64,000 nt of DNA. It comes from Elymus sibiricus. Taxonomy: Eukaryota > Streptophyta > Magnoliopsida > Poales > Poaceae. Under the pieces are notes generated by a model. That model worked only from the letters and a program-made list of their open reading frames with translations. It was not told where the DNA came from and made no database searches. Position 1 is the first letter of the stretch. Every line of letters begins with the position of its first letter. The DNA lies in contig CM077676.1 in NCBI GenBank assembly GCA_039707655.1, forward strand, positions 458,666,379 through 458,730,378. The letters are read 5' to 3'. The position numbers and the translations under genes were made by a program. Positions 21,929 to 32,812 of this stretch are shown in pieces.

Positions 21929-23303
21929 ATGGATCCACTTAAAGTTTTCTACTTGTATCATCTTCGATCCATTTGTGCTCGTGCCGAAACCCCCACTAGT
22001 TTAGTTGACGGTAAATCATTAGATGAGCATGCTCATTTTGTGCGTCACCGTTTGTCTTAAAAAGGGATGCTCTTATGGAATCAAATAAATTGTTTGCTAT
22101 TATGCTTGGAATCTATGTGAAATTTATGATTTTACTTGTTGCTCTAAGAACCCTAAAAAACACCTTCCTTACCTATGTGAGTTTAATGATAATGAAATCT
22201 TATCTTCTTATGCCAAGGGTGTTTATAGTTACTATGATATCGAACAAATTGAAGAATTTGTTGCTTTTAAGGGTGCTTATGGAGTTGCTTCTTTGATTGA
22301 AAAGTATGATGCTACTCTCTACAAATCTGAAATTTTTGACATACTTAAATATTGCTATGAAAACTATGGTCCTAATGCCTATGTTAATGAATTTATTGGG
22401 AGAATGTCTGCTACTTTGGAAGAAAATAATGATATGCATGAATCCATAGATAATTATGATTCCGTTGATTCGATTGAAACATCCCCTCTTGATGAATGTG
22501 ATGCTTGTTATTCTTATGGCCATGATGCCAATACTAATGATGCTTACAGAGATGAACTTGCTATAGTTCCTTATGTTAAAAATGAAATTATTGCTATAGC
22601 ACCCATACTTGATAGCTCCTTGAATGAAAAGTATGATTGCAATGATGTTTTTATAAATTCTATTAATGTCAATTTTTCTAATGATATGCAAAGCTACAAG
22701 CTTGGGGATGAATTTTTTTTTATGTGCAGTACTTATTGCAATGATCATGATTGGGGTGATGATGCTTCTTATGATCTTGAAAATTTATTTAAGCTTCATG
22801 ATGGATATGTCATTGATAATAATGTTTGTAATAATATTGAAAGTGGGTTTGGAAGAGTGTCAACTTTAGGTAAAAATAGTCCCACATATTTGGAGAGTGT
22901 TCAATCTTATAAATTTTTTGATAAAAGTGGGTTTGGAGAGGTCAAGATTTTAGTTGATGTTAATCCCACTATCTTGGAAGATTATAAAAATTTTATGCAT
23001 GTGCATCATGAAGAGAATTTTTTATATGATAGCTATATTGTTGAATTTGAATATGATCCTACATGTAATGATTATGAGAGAGGAAAATATGGTTTTAGAA
23101 ATTTTTATGTTACTAAATTACCTCTCGTTATGTTGAGATCGTCAATGTTTTATTCTCCTTCCTTGCATATGCTAGATATTTCTTGTCTTGATAATTTGTT
23201 TGCTTATAAAATGCCTATGCATAGGAAGCATGTTACACTTAAATATGTTTGTCACATGTTTTATGATGCTCTCTTTGTGTTTCAATTATTATCTTTCATG
23301 TGA
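21929..23303 (+). pseudogene. Unrecognised ORF of element A, related to the ORF of element C
   Basis: A start ATG at 21929 opens with MDPLKVFYLYHLRS. After stops and at least one frameshift (net 1 base) between about 22,055 and 22,150 the frame stays open to TGA at 23301-23303 (last 337 codons). The protein is acidic, Asp/Asn/Tyr-rich, with no gag, protease, RT or integrase motif. It has an internal repeat based on SGFG-x-V (two copies, about 22,840 and 22,930). The C-terminus (DSYIVEFEYD, then KMPMHRKHVTLKYVCHMFYD) aligns with the ORF of element C, which also shares NDMQSYKLGD. It is followed 50 bases later by the conserved TTGGGAGGCAACCCAA hairpin. Function is unknown; conservation in two element families suggests selection on transposition. 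Confidence 0.65.
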
Positions 23304-23353
23304 GCATCATTGAAATCTCAAGCCTATCTTAATGGCTATAAAGAAAGAGCTTG

Positions 23354-23369
23354 TTGGGAGGCAACCCAA
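23354..23369 (+). repeat. Conserved post-ORF hairpin, element A
   Basis: TTGGG-AGGCAA-CCCAA, 5-bp stem with 6-base loop, 50 bases after the ORF. The identical 16-mer follows the ORFs in elements B and C. Confidence 0.7.
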
Positions 23370-26106
23370 TATTTAATTTTATTGCAAATTTTATTTTTGT
23401 GTGATTACATAATTATAGCCTCTATTATGATTGTGTTTTAATCTTTCAATTAGTGTTTATTCCAAGTAATGCCTTTGGGATGATTTGGATGATAGTATGA
23501 TTGATGCTGTTTGAAAACAGAAACTTTTGCGTCCAGTGCTGGAATTTTGATTTTTTGCTGGTGTGTCAATAAATTCTGAATTTTTTACACAGTATTTCTA
23601 TTTAAATTTCCCATAACTTCCTAAGTTTTAAGAATTTTTGGAGTTACAGAAGTATGACCATAATTCAGATCTTTTCAGACTGTTCTGTTTTAGACAGATT
23701 CTGTTTTTGTTGCATAGTTTTCTTATTTTGATGAATCTATGGATCGTATCGGGGGGTATGAGTCATGGAGAAATTGGAGTACAGTATAATTATGCGAATA
23801 TTAAATATGAATCAATTTACTACAGCACTTAGAGTTTAAGATTTATTTTTTATACTAATGGATCTCACGAGGTTTCTGTTGAGTTTTGTGTGCTGAAATT
23901 TTCAGGTTTTGGGTGAGATCATGATGGATAAAGGAATAAAGAGTGACAAGAGCCTAAGATTGGGGATGCCCAAGGCACCCCAAGGTAATATTCAAGGAAG
24001 ACTCAAGCGTCTAAGCTTGAGGATGCCCAGATGGCATCCCCTCTTTCGTCTATAATCAATCGGTAACTCACTTGGAGCTATATTTTTATTTATAACATGA
24101 TATGTGTTTTACTTGGAGCGTCTTGTGCTATAGTTTGTTTGCTTTTTAGTTTGTCACAATCATCTTTGCTGAACACACCTTTTTGAGAGGGACACACATT
24201 ATTCGTGATTTGTTAGAATACTTGGTGTGCTTCACTTATATCTTTTGAGCTAGGCAGTTGCTCTAGTGCTTCACTTATATCTTTTAGAGCACGGCGGTGG
24301 TTTTATTTTAAAGAAATAGTTGCACTCTCATTCTTCACTTATATCTTTTTGAGAGTCTAATAAATAGCAATGGTAATATGCATGGGTTATGAATTTGGTC
24401 CTAATATGATAGGTATTCAAGAGGGATATAATAAAAACTTTCATGTAGATCACTGAATATGATAAGTTTGATTCCTTGCAATAGTTTTGCGATATTAAGA
24501 TGGTAATATGGGGGAGGTACTAGTAGATGATTGTGGTTTAGTAAGAATAATTCTGTTAAGGTTTGTTATTCCTGAAGCATGCACGTATGATCTGTCGTTA
24601 TGCCAGGAAATTGGAGCATGATTTATTATTGATTGTCTACCTTATGAGTGGTGGTCGGGGACGAGCGATGGTATTTTCCTACCAATCTATCCCCCTAGGG
24701 GCATGCATAGTAGTACTTTGCTTCGACGGCTAATAAACATTCGCAATAAATATGTGAGTTCTTTATGACTAATGTGAGTCCATGGATTATACGCATTCTC
24801 ACCTTTCCGCAATTTGCTATCCTCTTCGGTATCGTGCATTGCCCTTTCTCACATTGAGAGTCGGTGCAAGCTTCGCCGGTGCATCCAAACCCCGTGATAT
24901 GATACACTCTATCACACATAAGCCTCTTTATATCTTCCTCAAAACAGCCACCATACCTACCTGTCATGGCATTTCCATAGCCATTCCGAGATATATTGCC
25001 ATGCAACTTCCACTGTTCTTTTTATATGACACACATCATCATTGTCATATTGCTCAGCCACCGTTCATTACTTTTTTTTATTCATGATATGCTAAATTAT
25101 TGCACATCCTGGTACACCGCCAGAGGCATTCATATAGAGTCATATTTTGTTCTAAGTATCGAGTTGTAATTTTGAGCTGTAAGTAAATAAAAGTGTGATG
25201 ATCATCATTATTAGAGCATTGTCCCAGTGAGGAAAGGATGATGGAGGCTATGATTCCCCCACAAGTCGGGATGAGGCTCCGGACGAAAAAATAAAAATAA
25301 GAGGCCAAAAGAGCCCATGAAAAAAAATGAGAGAAAAAGAGAGAAGGGACAATGTTACTATCCTTTTTCCACACTTGTGCTTCAAAGTAGCACCATGTTT
25401 TTCATATAGAGAGTCTCCTATGTTGTCACTTTCATATACTAGTGGGAATTTTTCATATTAGAACTTGGCTTGTATATTCCGATTATGGGCTTCCTCAAAT
25501 GCCCGAGGTCTTCATGAGCAAGCAAGTTGGATGCACACCCACTTAGTTTTCATTGTTGAGCTTTCATACACTTATAGCTCTTAGTGCATCCGTTGCATGG
25601 CAATCCCTACTCCTCTACTCCTCGCATTGACATCAATTGATGGGCATCTCCATAGCCCGTTGATTAGCCGCGTTGATGTGAGACTATCTTCTTATTTTTG
25701 ACTTCCCCTTATTTATCTCTATCATCATATTCTCTTCCACCCATAGTGCTATGTCCATGGCTTGCGCTCATGTATTGCATGGGGGTTGAAAAAGCTGAAG
25801 CACGTTAAAAAGTATGAACCAATTGCTCGGCTTGTCATCGGGGTAGTGCATGATAAATACTTTGTGTTAAGAAGATGGAGCATGACAGGATTATATGATT
25901 TTGTAGGGATAACTTTCTTTAGCATTGTTATTTTGAAAGGCATGATTGTTTGTTAGTATGCCTGAGTATTGATGTCTTTATATCAAATTATAGACTATTG
26001 CTTTGAATCATTTGGATCTTATTATTCATACCGTAAAAGAGATTACAAGATGAACATGTTATGTAGCATTCCACATAAAAAATTATATTTTTATCATTTA
26101 CCAACT
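23370..26106 (+). other. Long 3' untranslated region of element A
   Basis: No coding capacity. It aligns almost throughout with 41,772-44,580 of element B, including CACTTATATCTTTT repeats (24,235-24,350) and a purine-rich tract (25,270-25,345). Confidence 0.7.
23960..24039 (+). repeat. Paired hairpin module, element A
   Basis: First stem-loop TTGGGGATGCC-CAA-GGCACCCCAA (23960-23983) has one bulged A. Second (24021-24039) pairs GGATGCC with GGCATCC. The same pair, about 60 bases between starts, occurs in B (42364-42447) and twice in C. Confidence 0.65.
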
Positions 26107-26139
26107 CGAGGACGAGCAGGAATTAAGCTTGGGGATGCT
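26107..26139 (+). promoter_or_regulatory. Polypurine tract of element A
   Basis: GAGGACGAGCAGG...AAGCTTGGGGATGCT directly precedes the 3' LTR, the position of plus-strand priming. Near-identical sequence precedes the 3' LTRs of B and C. Confidence 0.75.
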
Positions 26140-27699
26140 TAATACATCTCCAACATATCAATAATTTTTGATTGTTCCATGCTATTATATTATCAATCTT
26201 GGATGTTTTATATGCAACTTTATGCAATTATATATCATTTTTTGGGACTAACCTATTGACTCAGTGCCCAGTGCCAGTTGTTGTTTTTTGCTTGTTTTTA
26301 TTTTTTCAGAAAATCATTATCAAAAAGTGTCCAAATGAGAAAAAAAACTATGGATAATTTTTTCCGGACCAGAAGAGACCCACAAAGCTTCGGGAGAAGA
26401 CCAGAGGAGCCACGAGGAGGCGACAAGACTGGGGGCGCGCCCCAGGGGGTGGTCGCGCCCTATAGGCTTGTGGGCCCCTCGTGGCACATCTTAACCTAAT
26501 TCCAACGCTATAAATTCATAAATATTCCCAATATACCAGAGAGACAGAAAAGAAAACCTTTCCGCCGCTGCAAGCCTCTGTTCTTCCGCGATCCCATCTG
26601 GAGGCCTTCTCCGGTACTCTACCGGAGGGGGAATCGATCACGGAGGGCTTCTACATCAACCTTTCTGCCCCTCTGATGATGTGTGAGTAGTTTACCATAG
26701 ACCTACGGGTCCATAGCTAGTAGCTAGATGACTTTTTCTCTCTCTTTGATCTTCAATACCATGTTCTCCTCGATGTTCTTGGAGTTCTATCAGATGTAAT
26801 CTTCTTTTGCGGTGTGTTTGTTGGGATCCGGTGAATTGTGAGTTTATGATCAGATTATTCATGAGAAATATTTGAGTCTTCTCTGAACTCTTTTATGCAT
26901 GATTATTATAGCTTTGTATTTCTCTCCGATCTATCGATTTGGTTTGGCCAACTAGATTGGTTTATCTTGCAATGGGAGAGGTGCTTTGTGATGGGTTCAA
27001 TCTTGCGGTGCTCAATCCAAGTGACAGAAAGGGACATGACACGTATTTGTATTGTTGCCATTAAGGATAAAAAGATGGGGTTTATTCATATTGCTTGAGT
27101 TCACTTCTCTACATCATGTCATCTTGCTTAAGGCGTTACTCTGTTTTCATTAACTTAATACCCTAGATGCATGCTGGATAGCGGTCGATGGGTGGAGTAA
27201 TAGTAGTAGATGCAGGCAAGAGTCGGTCTACTTGTCTCGGACGTGATGCCTATATACATGATCATTGCCATGAATCCGTCATAAATATTTGCTTTTCTGT
27301 CAATTGCCGAACAGTAATTTGCTTACCCACCGTATGCTATTTGTTCGAGAGAGAAGCCTCTAGTGAAAACTATGGCCCCCGGGTCTATCTTTATCATATA
27401 TAAAAACACAAAAATACCTTGCTGCAATTTATTTACTTTTATTTTATTTAGTAATTTACTTTATCTATCTATCATTACCTTAATCCTTGCAAATAACCGC
27501 TAAGAGGATTGACAACCCTCTTATTGGCGTTGGGTGCAAGTGTTTGCTTTTGTGTGTGCAGGTGCTGCTTACGGGATTTTGTGTGGTTCTCCTACTGGAT
27601 TGATAACCTTGGTTCTTAACTGAGGGAAATACTTATCTCTACTGTACTGCATCATCCTCTCCTCTTCGGGGGAAATACCAACGCAGACTACAACTAGCA
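26140..27699 (+). repeat. 3' LTR of element A
   Basis: TAATACATCTCCAACA (mutated TGATACG) to CTACAACTAGCA, 1,560 bp. It is more complete than the 5' LTR. Confidence 0.85.
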
Positions 27700-28891
27700 C
27701 TTCGTCATGGAGTAGTCTTAGTCTAAGCTATATGTAGTCCTAGATGTATGTTTTTGCTATTACTTTGTAGAGTCTACAAAGTGGAATGTAACGCTCTCAA
27801 GAGAGTGAGAGAGATTGCAGCCCAAATATCACTTCTCCCCTTCTCTCTCGCTCTCTTCCCTGCTTGTTCCCCTCCGGCACCAAGTTTTACCTTCCCAGGA
27901 ATTCCGTCTCTGGCAGACGGCAAAGCTCTGTTTGGGCTATTAATTGGTATCATACCTTCAGGTTCCGATAGCCATGTCTAACGGCGAAGGAGGGAAGCAG
28001 CCATGCTCAAGTAGCTCCAAGTTGCAGCGCTCAAAGGACGGCTCCAAGTCGCTGACTCCACGGGAGCAGCGACAGCGCAGCCTGTCTTAGCGTGGCTACC
28101 GCGGTGAGATCGGGTAATGGAGATTATGCGTGAAACAACCAGCGGTGTTTGCACGAATCTGACCTTCCAGATGATCACGCGTGGGAACTACAACAAGTGG
28201 GCGCTGATCATGGAGTGCAACCTCCAGGCGGCAAGCATGTGGCTCCCCATGGAGGACGACATGGTCACGAGGAAGGAGGGTCGACAAGCCGTGGCGGCGC
28301 TGATCTGCTCGACCGCGCCGGAGATGCATGGCATGCTCACGACAAAGGCGAGCGCCAATGAGTCATGGACGTCCATCAGGACTCAGCAACTCGGCAGTAA
28401 CCGCGAGCAGGAGGCGAACGCGGAGAAGTTGTGGGTGGACTTCGAGAACATCACCTTCAGGGAAGGCGTGCTCATTGACGACTTCGCCATGCAAATCTCC
28501 AGCCTTGCGACGCAGCTCCGCTCGCTCGGCGACACCATGCATAGATGATGCGAGAGTCACACAGAAATTCTTGCGCGTTGTTCCACCTCGTTTCTCTTAG
28601 GTAGCAATATCAATCAAGACCTTGGTTGCCCTGCGCGAACTCTCCATCGACGAGCTCACTAGCCGGCTACGGGTGGTCGAGGATCGCCTTGAGCGCAGTC
28701 GCGAGAACTCTGTGTGGACAACTCCTGCTCTCGGAGAAGGAGTGGGAGGCGAGGAAGTGACAATGTCGCGATGGCGGTGCCTTGAGCAGCGGCGGCAACA
28801 CCGACAGATGTGGTGGTTGCACCCAGAGCGGTGTCGGAAAATTTGGGCACAAGACAGGCCAGCCATAGCAGCGCAAGTCTATACACGGCCC
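27700..28891 (+). mobile_element. Ty1-copia element, piece 1 (LTR end, primer site, gag)
   Basis: The right part of a 5' LTR (to about 27,942) is followed by TTGGTATCATACC, the initiator-tRNA-Met primer site with changes, then gag. The left end of the LTR is cut at the border with element A. The piece ends at the insertion site of element D and continues at 39,157. Confidence 0.75.
27974..28891 (+). pseudogene. Copia gag (UBN2-type), 5' part
   Basis: Likely ATG at 27974 (MSNGEGGKQ), with a stop at 28088-28090 and a frameshift before the main open segment 28117-28548. That segment shows LTFQMITRGNYNKWALIMEC, the W-x3-M pattern of Copia gag proteins, then EKLWVDFENITFREG and DDFAMQISSLATQLRSLG. 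After a TGA at 28546-28548 gag-like sequence continues (LDERHRRAH-type segment replaced by frame-broken text near 28,560-28,700). The zinc-knuckle region is displaced to 39,162-39,250 by element D. Confidence 0.7.
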
Positions 28892-30408
28892 TGATGACCC
28901 ACAAGTATAGGGGATCAATCGTAGTCCTTTCGATAAGTAAGAGTGTTGAACCCAACGAGGAGCAGAAGGAAATGACAAGCGGTTTTCAGCAAGGTATTTT
29001 CTGCAAGCACTGAAATTATCGGAAACAAGTAGTTTGATAGCAAGATAATTTGTAACAAGTGACAAGTAGCAATAGTAACTAAGGTGCAGCAAGGTAGCCC
29101 AATCCTTTTGTTGCAAAGGACAGGTCGGAACGATCTCTTATAATAAGCTAAACGTTCTCGAGGACACATGGGAAATTCATCTAGTCACTTTCATCATGTT
29201 TGTTTGATTCGCGTTCGCTACTTTGATAATTTGATATGTGGGTGGACCGGTGCTTGGGTGCTGTTCTTACTTCAACAAGCCTCCCACTTATGATTAACCC
29301 CTCTCGCAAGCATCCGCAACTACGAAAGAAGAATTAAGATAAATCTAACCATAGCATTAAACATATGGATCCAAATCAACCCCTTATGGAATGGCGCATA
29401 AACTAGGGTTTAAGCTTCTGTCACTCTAGCAACCCATCATCTAATTACTACTCCACAATGCATTCCCTTAGGCCCAAAGATGGTGAAGTATCATGTAGTC
29501 GACGTTCACATGACACCACTAAGAGAATCAAGAACATACATATCATCAAAATATCGAACGAATACCAAATTCACATGATTACTTATGACAAGACTTCTCC
29601 CATGTCCTTAAGAACAAAAGTAACTACTCACAAATCATGTTCATGTTCAAGATTAGAGGGGTATTGAATATAATAATGGATCTGAACATATAATCTTCCA
29701 CCAAATAAACCAACTAGCATCAACTACAAGATGAAATCAACACTACTAGCAACCCACAGGTACCAATTTGAGGTTTTGAGACAAAGATTGAATACAAGCG
29801 ATGAACTAGGGTTTGAGATGAGATGGTGCTGGTGAAGATGTTGATGAAGATTGGTCCTCCCATGATGAGAGGATCGTTGGCAATGACGATGGCTTCGAGT
29901 TCCCCCTCTCGGAGGGAAGTATCCCCGACGGAATCGCTCCGCCGAAGAGCAAAAGTGCGCCTGCCCAAGTTCCGCCTCGAGACGGCGGCGCTCCGTCCCG
30001 AAAGTCTCCTCCTTATTTTTTTACGGCAAATGGGCTTATATACTAGAAAATGGGCACCGGAGGCTGGCCAGGGGCCCCACAAGCCACCAGGCCGCGCCTG
30101 GGGGGGTGGCGCGCCCTGGTGCCTCGTGGGCACCTGCGTGGCCCCCTCTGGTACTTCTTTTCTCTAGTATTTTTTATTTATTCCAAAGCAAATCTCCGTG
30201 AAATTTCAGCTCATTTGGAGATGTGCAGAATAGGTATCTCGGACATAGCTTTTTCAGGTCCAGAATTCCAGTTGCCGGCAATCTCCCTCCTTATGTAAAT
30301 CTTGCATATTAAGAGAGAAAAGGCATTAGAATTGCTCCACAAAGTGTTATATTGATTAAAAACACTATAAATAACAGTAGGAAAACATGATGCACAATGG
30401 ACGTATCA
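28892..30408 (-). repeat. 3' LTR of element D
   Basis: On the minus strand, TGATACGTCCATTGTGCATC to ACTTGTGGGTCATCA. Confidence 0.9.
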
Positions 30409-30440
30409 ATTCCCCCAAGCTTAGACCTCGCTTGTCCTCA
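30409..30440 (-). promoter_or_regulatory. Polypurine tract of element D
   Basis: On the minus strand GAGGACAAGCGAGG...AAGCTTGGGGGAAT directly before the 3' LTR. It matches the tracts of A, B and C except for the last bases. Confidence 0.75.
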
Positions 30441-31961
30441 AGCGAAAGCCAATATCGATAATCATGTCCACATGTTTAGAGAGAGAGGTGTCGATAAAAA
30501 CAAAATATGGACATAGTAGCATCATGATCATTATTATAACAGTGATATTCATTATCATAGATCTTCTCATGAGCAAGTAACAATTCATCACAACAACGAA
30601 GTATAAGACATAAACTTTCTTGAAAACTAACAAACTATGTTCTCAGTCAACAATGCAATTGCAATTCATCATATTTTCAGGAAGGGTCTCATGTAGGAGC
30701 TTTTTAGCAAGTCCACATACTCAACCATCATTTAGTCTTCTATGATTGCTAACACTCACAACATATATATGGAGCAAAAAGTTTCAGCCAGACACATAGA
30801 AAGATAGGGGCTTATAATTTCGCCTCCCAACTTATTCACCTCAAGGGTAATGTCAACAATAATAACTCATGATCACTCATATCCAACTGGATATATGTGC
30901 CTAGATCTTTCCCCACCACATGATGCTTGCAAAAGAGAAAAATAAAAAGGAATAGAGGAGAACACTATTGACTCTTGCATAAAAAGTAAATACATAAAAG
31001 TAAAGGATAGGCCCTTCGCAGAGGGAAGCAAAGGTTGTCATGCGCTTTTTGTTTTTGGATGCACAAGCTCTTAATGCAAAGGAACGTCACTTTATATTGC
31101 CCCTTGTGATGGCAACCTTTATTATGCAGTCCGTCACTTTTATTTCTTTACCATCACAAGTTCGTACAAAGCTTATTTTCCCTTACAATAAAAGTTCATA
31201 CATATTTAGGAGCAATTTTTATTGCTTTATGCACCGATGACAACTTACTTGAAGAATCTTATTCAATCCATAGGTAGATATAATGGACTCTCATGACATG
31301 AAACTGGGTTTAAGGGTTTTGGATTCACAAGTAGTATCTCTACTTGGTGCGGATTTTTGGCTAGCTAAGATATTGGGCAAGCACCACATGTTGGAGGATC
31401 TATGACAATATAACTTCTATGTGAATATAAGCAAACATAATTCATTACGTTGTCTTCCTTGTCCAACGTCAACAATTTGACATAAAATACTCAATGGGGG
31501 CTCACAATCATAAAAGATGTGCAAGATAGTGTATTTGCATGTGAATCTTCTCTTCCCTCATTAATTATTTCATGAATTGCATCATTGACTAATGCTATGC
31601 TTGTTAACCTTCAATAAATTTTACCACTTATAATTTTCTTTATGTAATGTCATTACTTTCCATAAGATTAGCATACGATCTTTTTCATTATTTTCATTGC
31701 TAGGATTGAAACATGAAAGTAAAGAAGCAAAAGCTCAAACTACTCTTTATTATATAACTCTCAACTCAATTACATAGATAGATAGATCACGAAACTAGCA
31801 CTCAAAAATAGATCATACTAAACTTTTATTCAACTAAATCACGAAATAACTGGGGATCGAACTAAAAATAGGTAAAGATAATAAAAGTGATGGTGATACG
31901 ATACCGGGGCACCTCCCCCCAAGCTTGGCACAAGCCAAGGGGAGTGCCCATACCCATGTAC
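30441..31961 (-). other. 3' untranslated region of element D, shared with element C
   Basis: Non-coding. About 30,640-31,640 is, in reverse complement, closely similar to 50,200-51,250 of element C, for example the block around TCCTCCAACATGTGGTGC (31,390 and 50,425). A run TGGCTTGTGCCAAGC (about 31,923-31,938, minus) forms a hairpin next to an AAGCTTGGGGGG motif. Confidence 0.7.
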
Positions 31962-32477
31962 TCAAGTTTCTTTCTTCGGTGATGATGGTGATGATGAGGT
32001 GGTGGGCTTGTCCTCCGGCTTCCATGGCATAGGTTCCCCATCATAAAAAGATGAACGAGTCTCCGGAGTCCTGAAACTTGCAGCTAAAGTCATACCTTTG
32101 AATCTTGCCTCATACTCAAAATTTTGGTTTTGAAAATCATAGATTTGGCCTTGGAGATAGTCAATTCATTCGTTGAGCTTGAAGACGATGTCCCCCATTG
32201 ATTGGCCATTCACCTTGTGATCGTGGGTGAATTCCGTGATCATGGAGTGGTTGGCGCTGAGTCCCCGTTGTACCATCCCTTGGCACTTGAAAATCTCCTG
32301 CTCCACCGCTTCGAGCCTGGCCTCCATGCTCCCGGTCTTCTTGGGTCCTTGAACATCCTGGATGTGAAGCACCCCCTCACGTATCTCGATGGCTTGAGGG
32401 TGTTTCATCACCTCCGGTAGGTAGGGGTTGATGACCTTCTTGTAGAACTTGTCCTTGCAAGAGCTTGGTGGAGCCAT
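31962..32477 (-). pseudogene. Small second ORF of element D, unknown function
   Basis: Starts MAPPSSCKDKFYKKVINPYL at 32477. One internal TGA (about 32,166, likely from CGA) follows FKLNE, and the frame then continues to TGA at 31964-31962. Length would be about 171 residues. The middle (EARLEAVEQEIFKCQ and after) looks like a coiled coil; the C-terminus is Pro/Ser/Thr-rich with a Lys-Lys-Glu end. It sits where Athila elements carry their third, env-like ORF, but I see no signal peptide or membrane segment. Its function is not known to me. Confidence 0.55.
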
Positions 32478-32812
32478 AGCAATCTAGATCTGTTAGAAAA
32501 ATAGAACGAAACAAGAACAGAGGATATTTCTGCGATACAGTGGTCAAAATGTCCGGGAGTATATATAAAGAATTTTTATCTTGCAAAACAAGTATTCCAG
32601 AAGAAAACGGAGTCAGGAAGGCTCACGAGGGGCCTACGAGCTACCAAGGCGCGCCTGGGGGGGTGGCGCGCCCTGGTGCCTCGTGTGCACCTAGTGGGTC
32701 CCTTCGGCTGTTTCTTATTTTTGTATTTTTTCTAATATTTCAAAACTGACAGAAAGTATTTTTATGGAATTTTGGAGTCGGTTTACTTACCGTATCACGT
32801 ACCTCTTCCTTT

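Larger units (their letters stand above)
20227..27699 (+). mobile_element. Element A: non-autonomous Athila-like LTR retrotransposon
   Basis: Two LTRs of one family (20227-21680 and 26140-27699), a tRNA-Asp-type primer site, one unrecognised ORF and a polypurine tract, with no protease, RT or integrase. The 5' LTR lacks about 88 bases present in the 3' LTR near 26,575-26,660, and about 27 bases near 27,540. The 5-bp flanks (CCGCG and CTTCG) do not match and the two sides differ in character (GC-rich genic flank versus Copia LTR). This suggests recombination between two insertions, or a deletion. Confidence 0.8.

Noticed and set aside
24695..25374. Open frames in the 3' region of element A (also 43,222-43,942 in B)
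   Set aside because: Not conserved in frame between A and B, low complexity in part, no recognisable motif.
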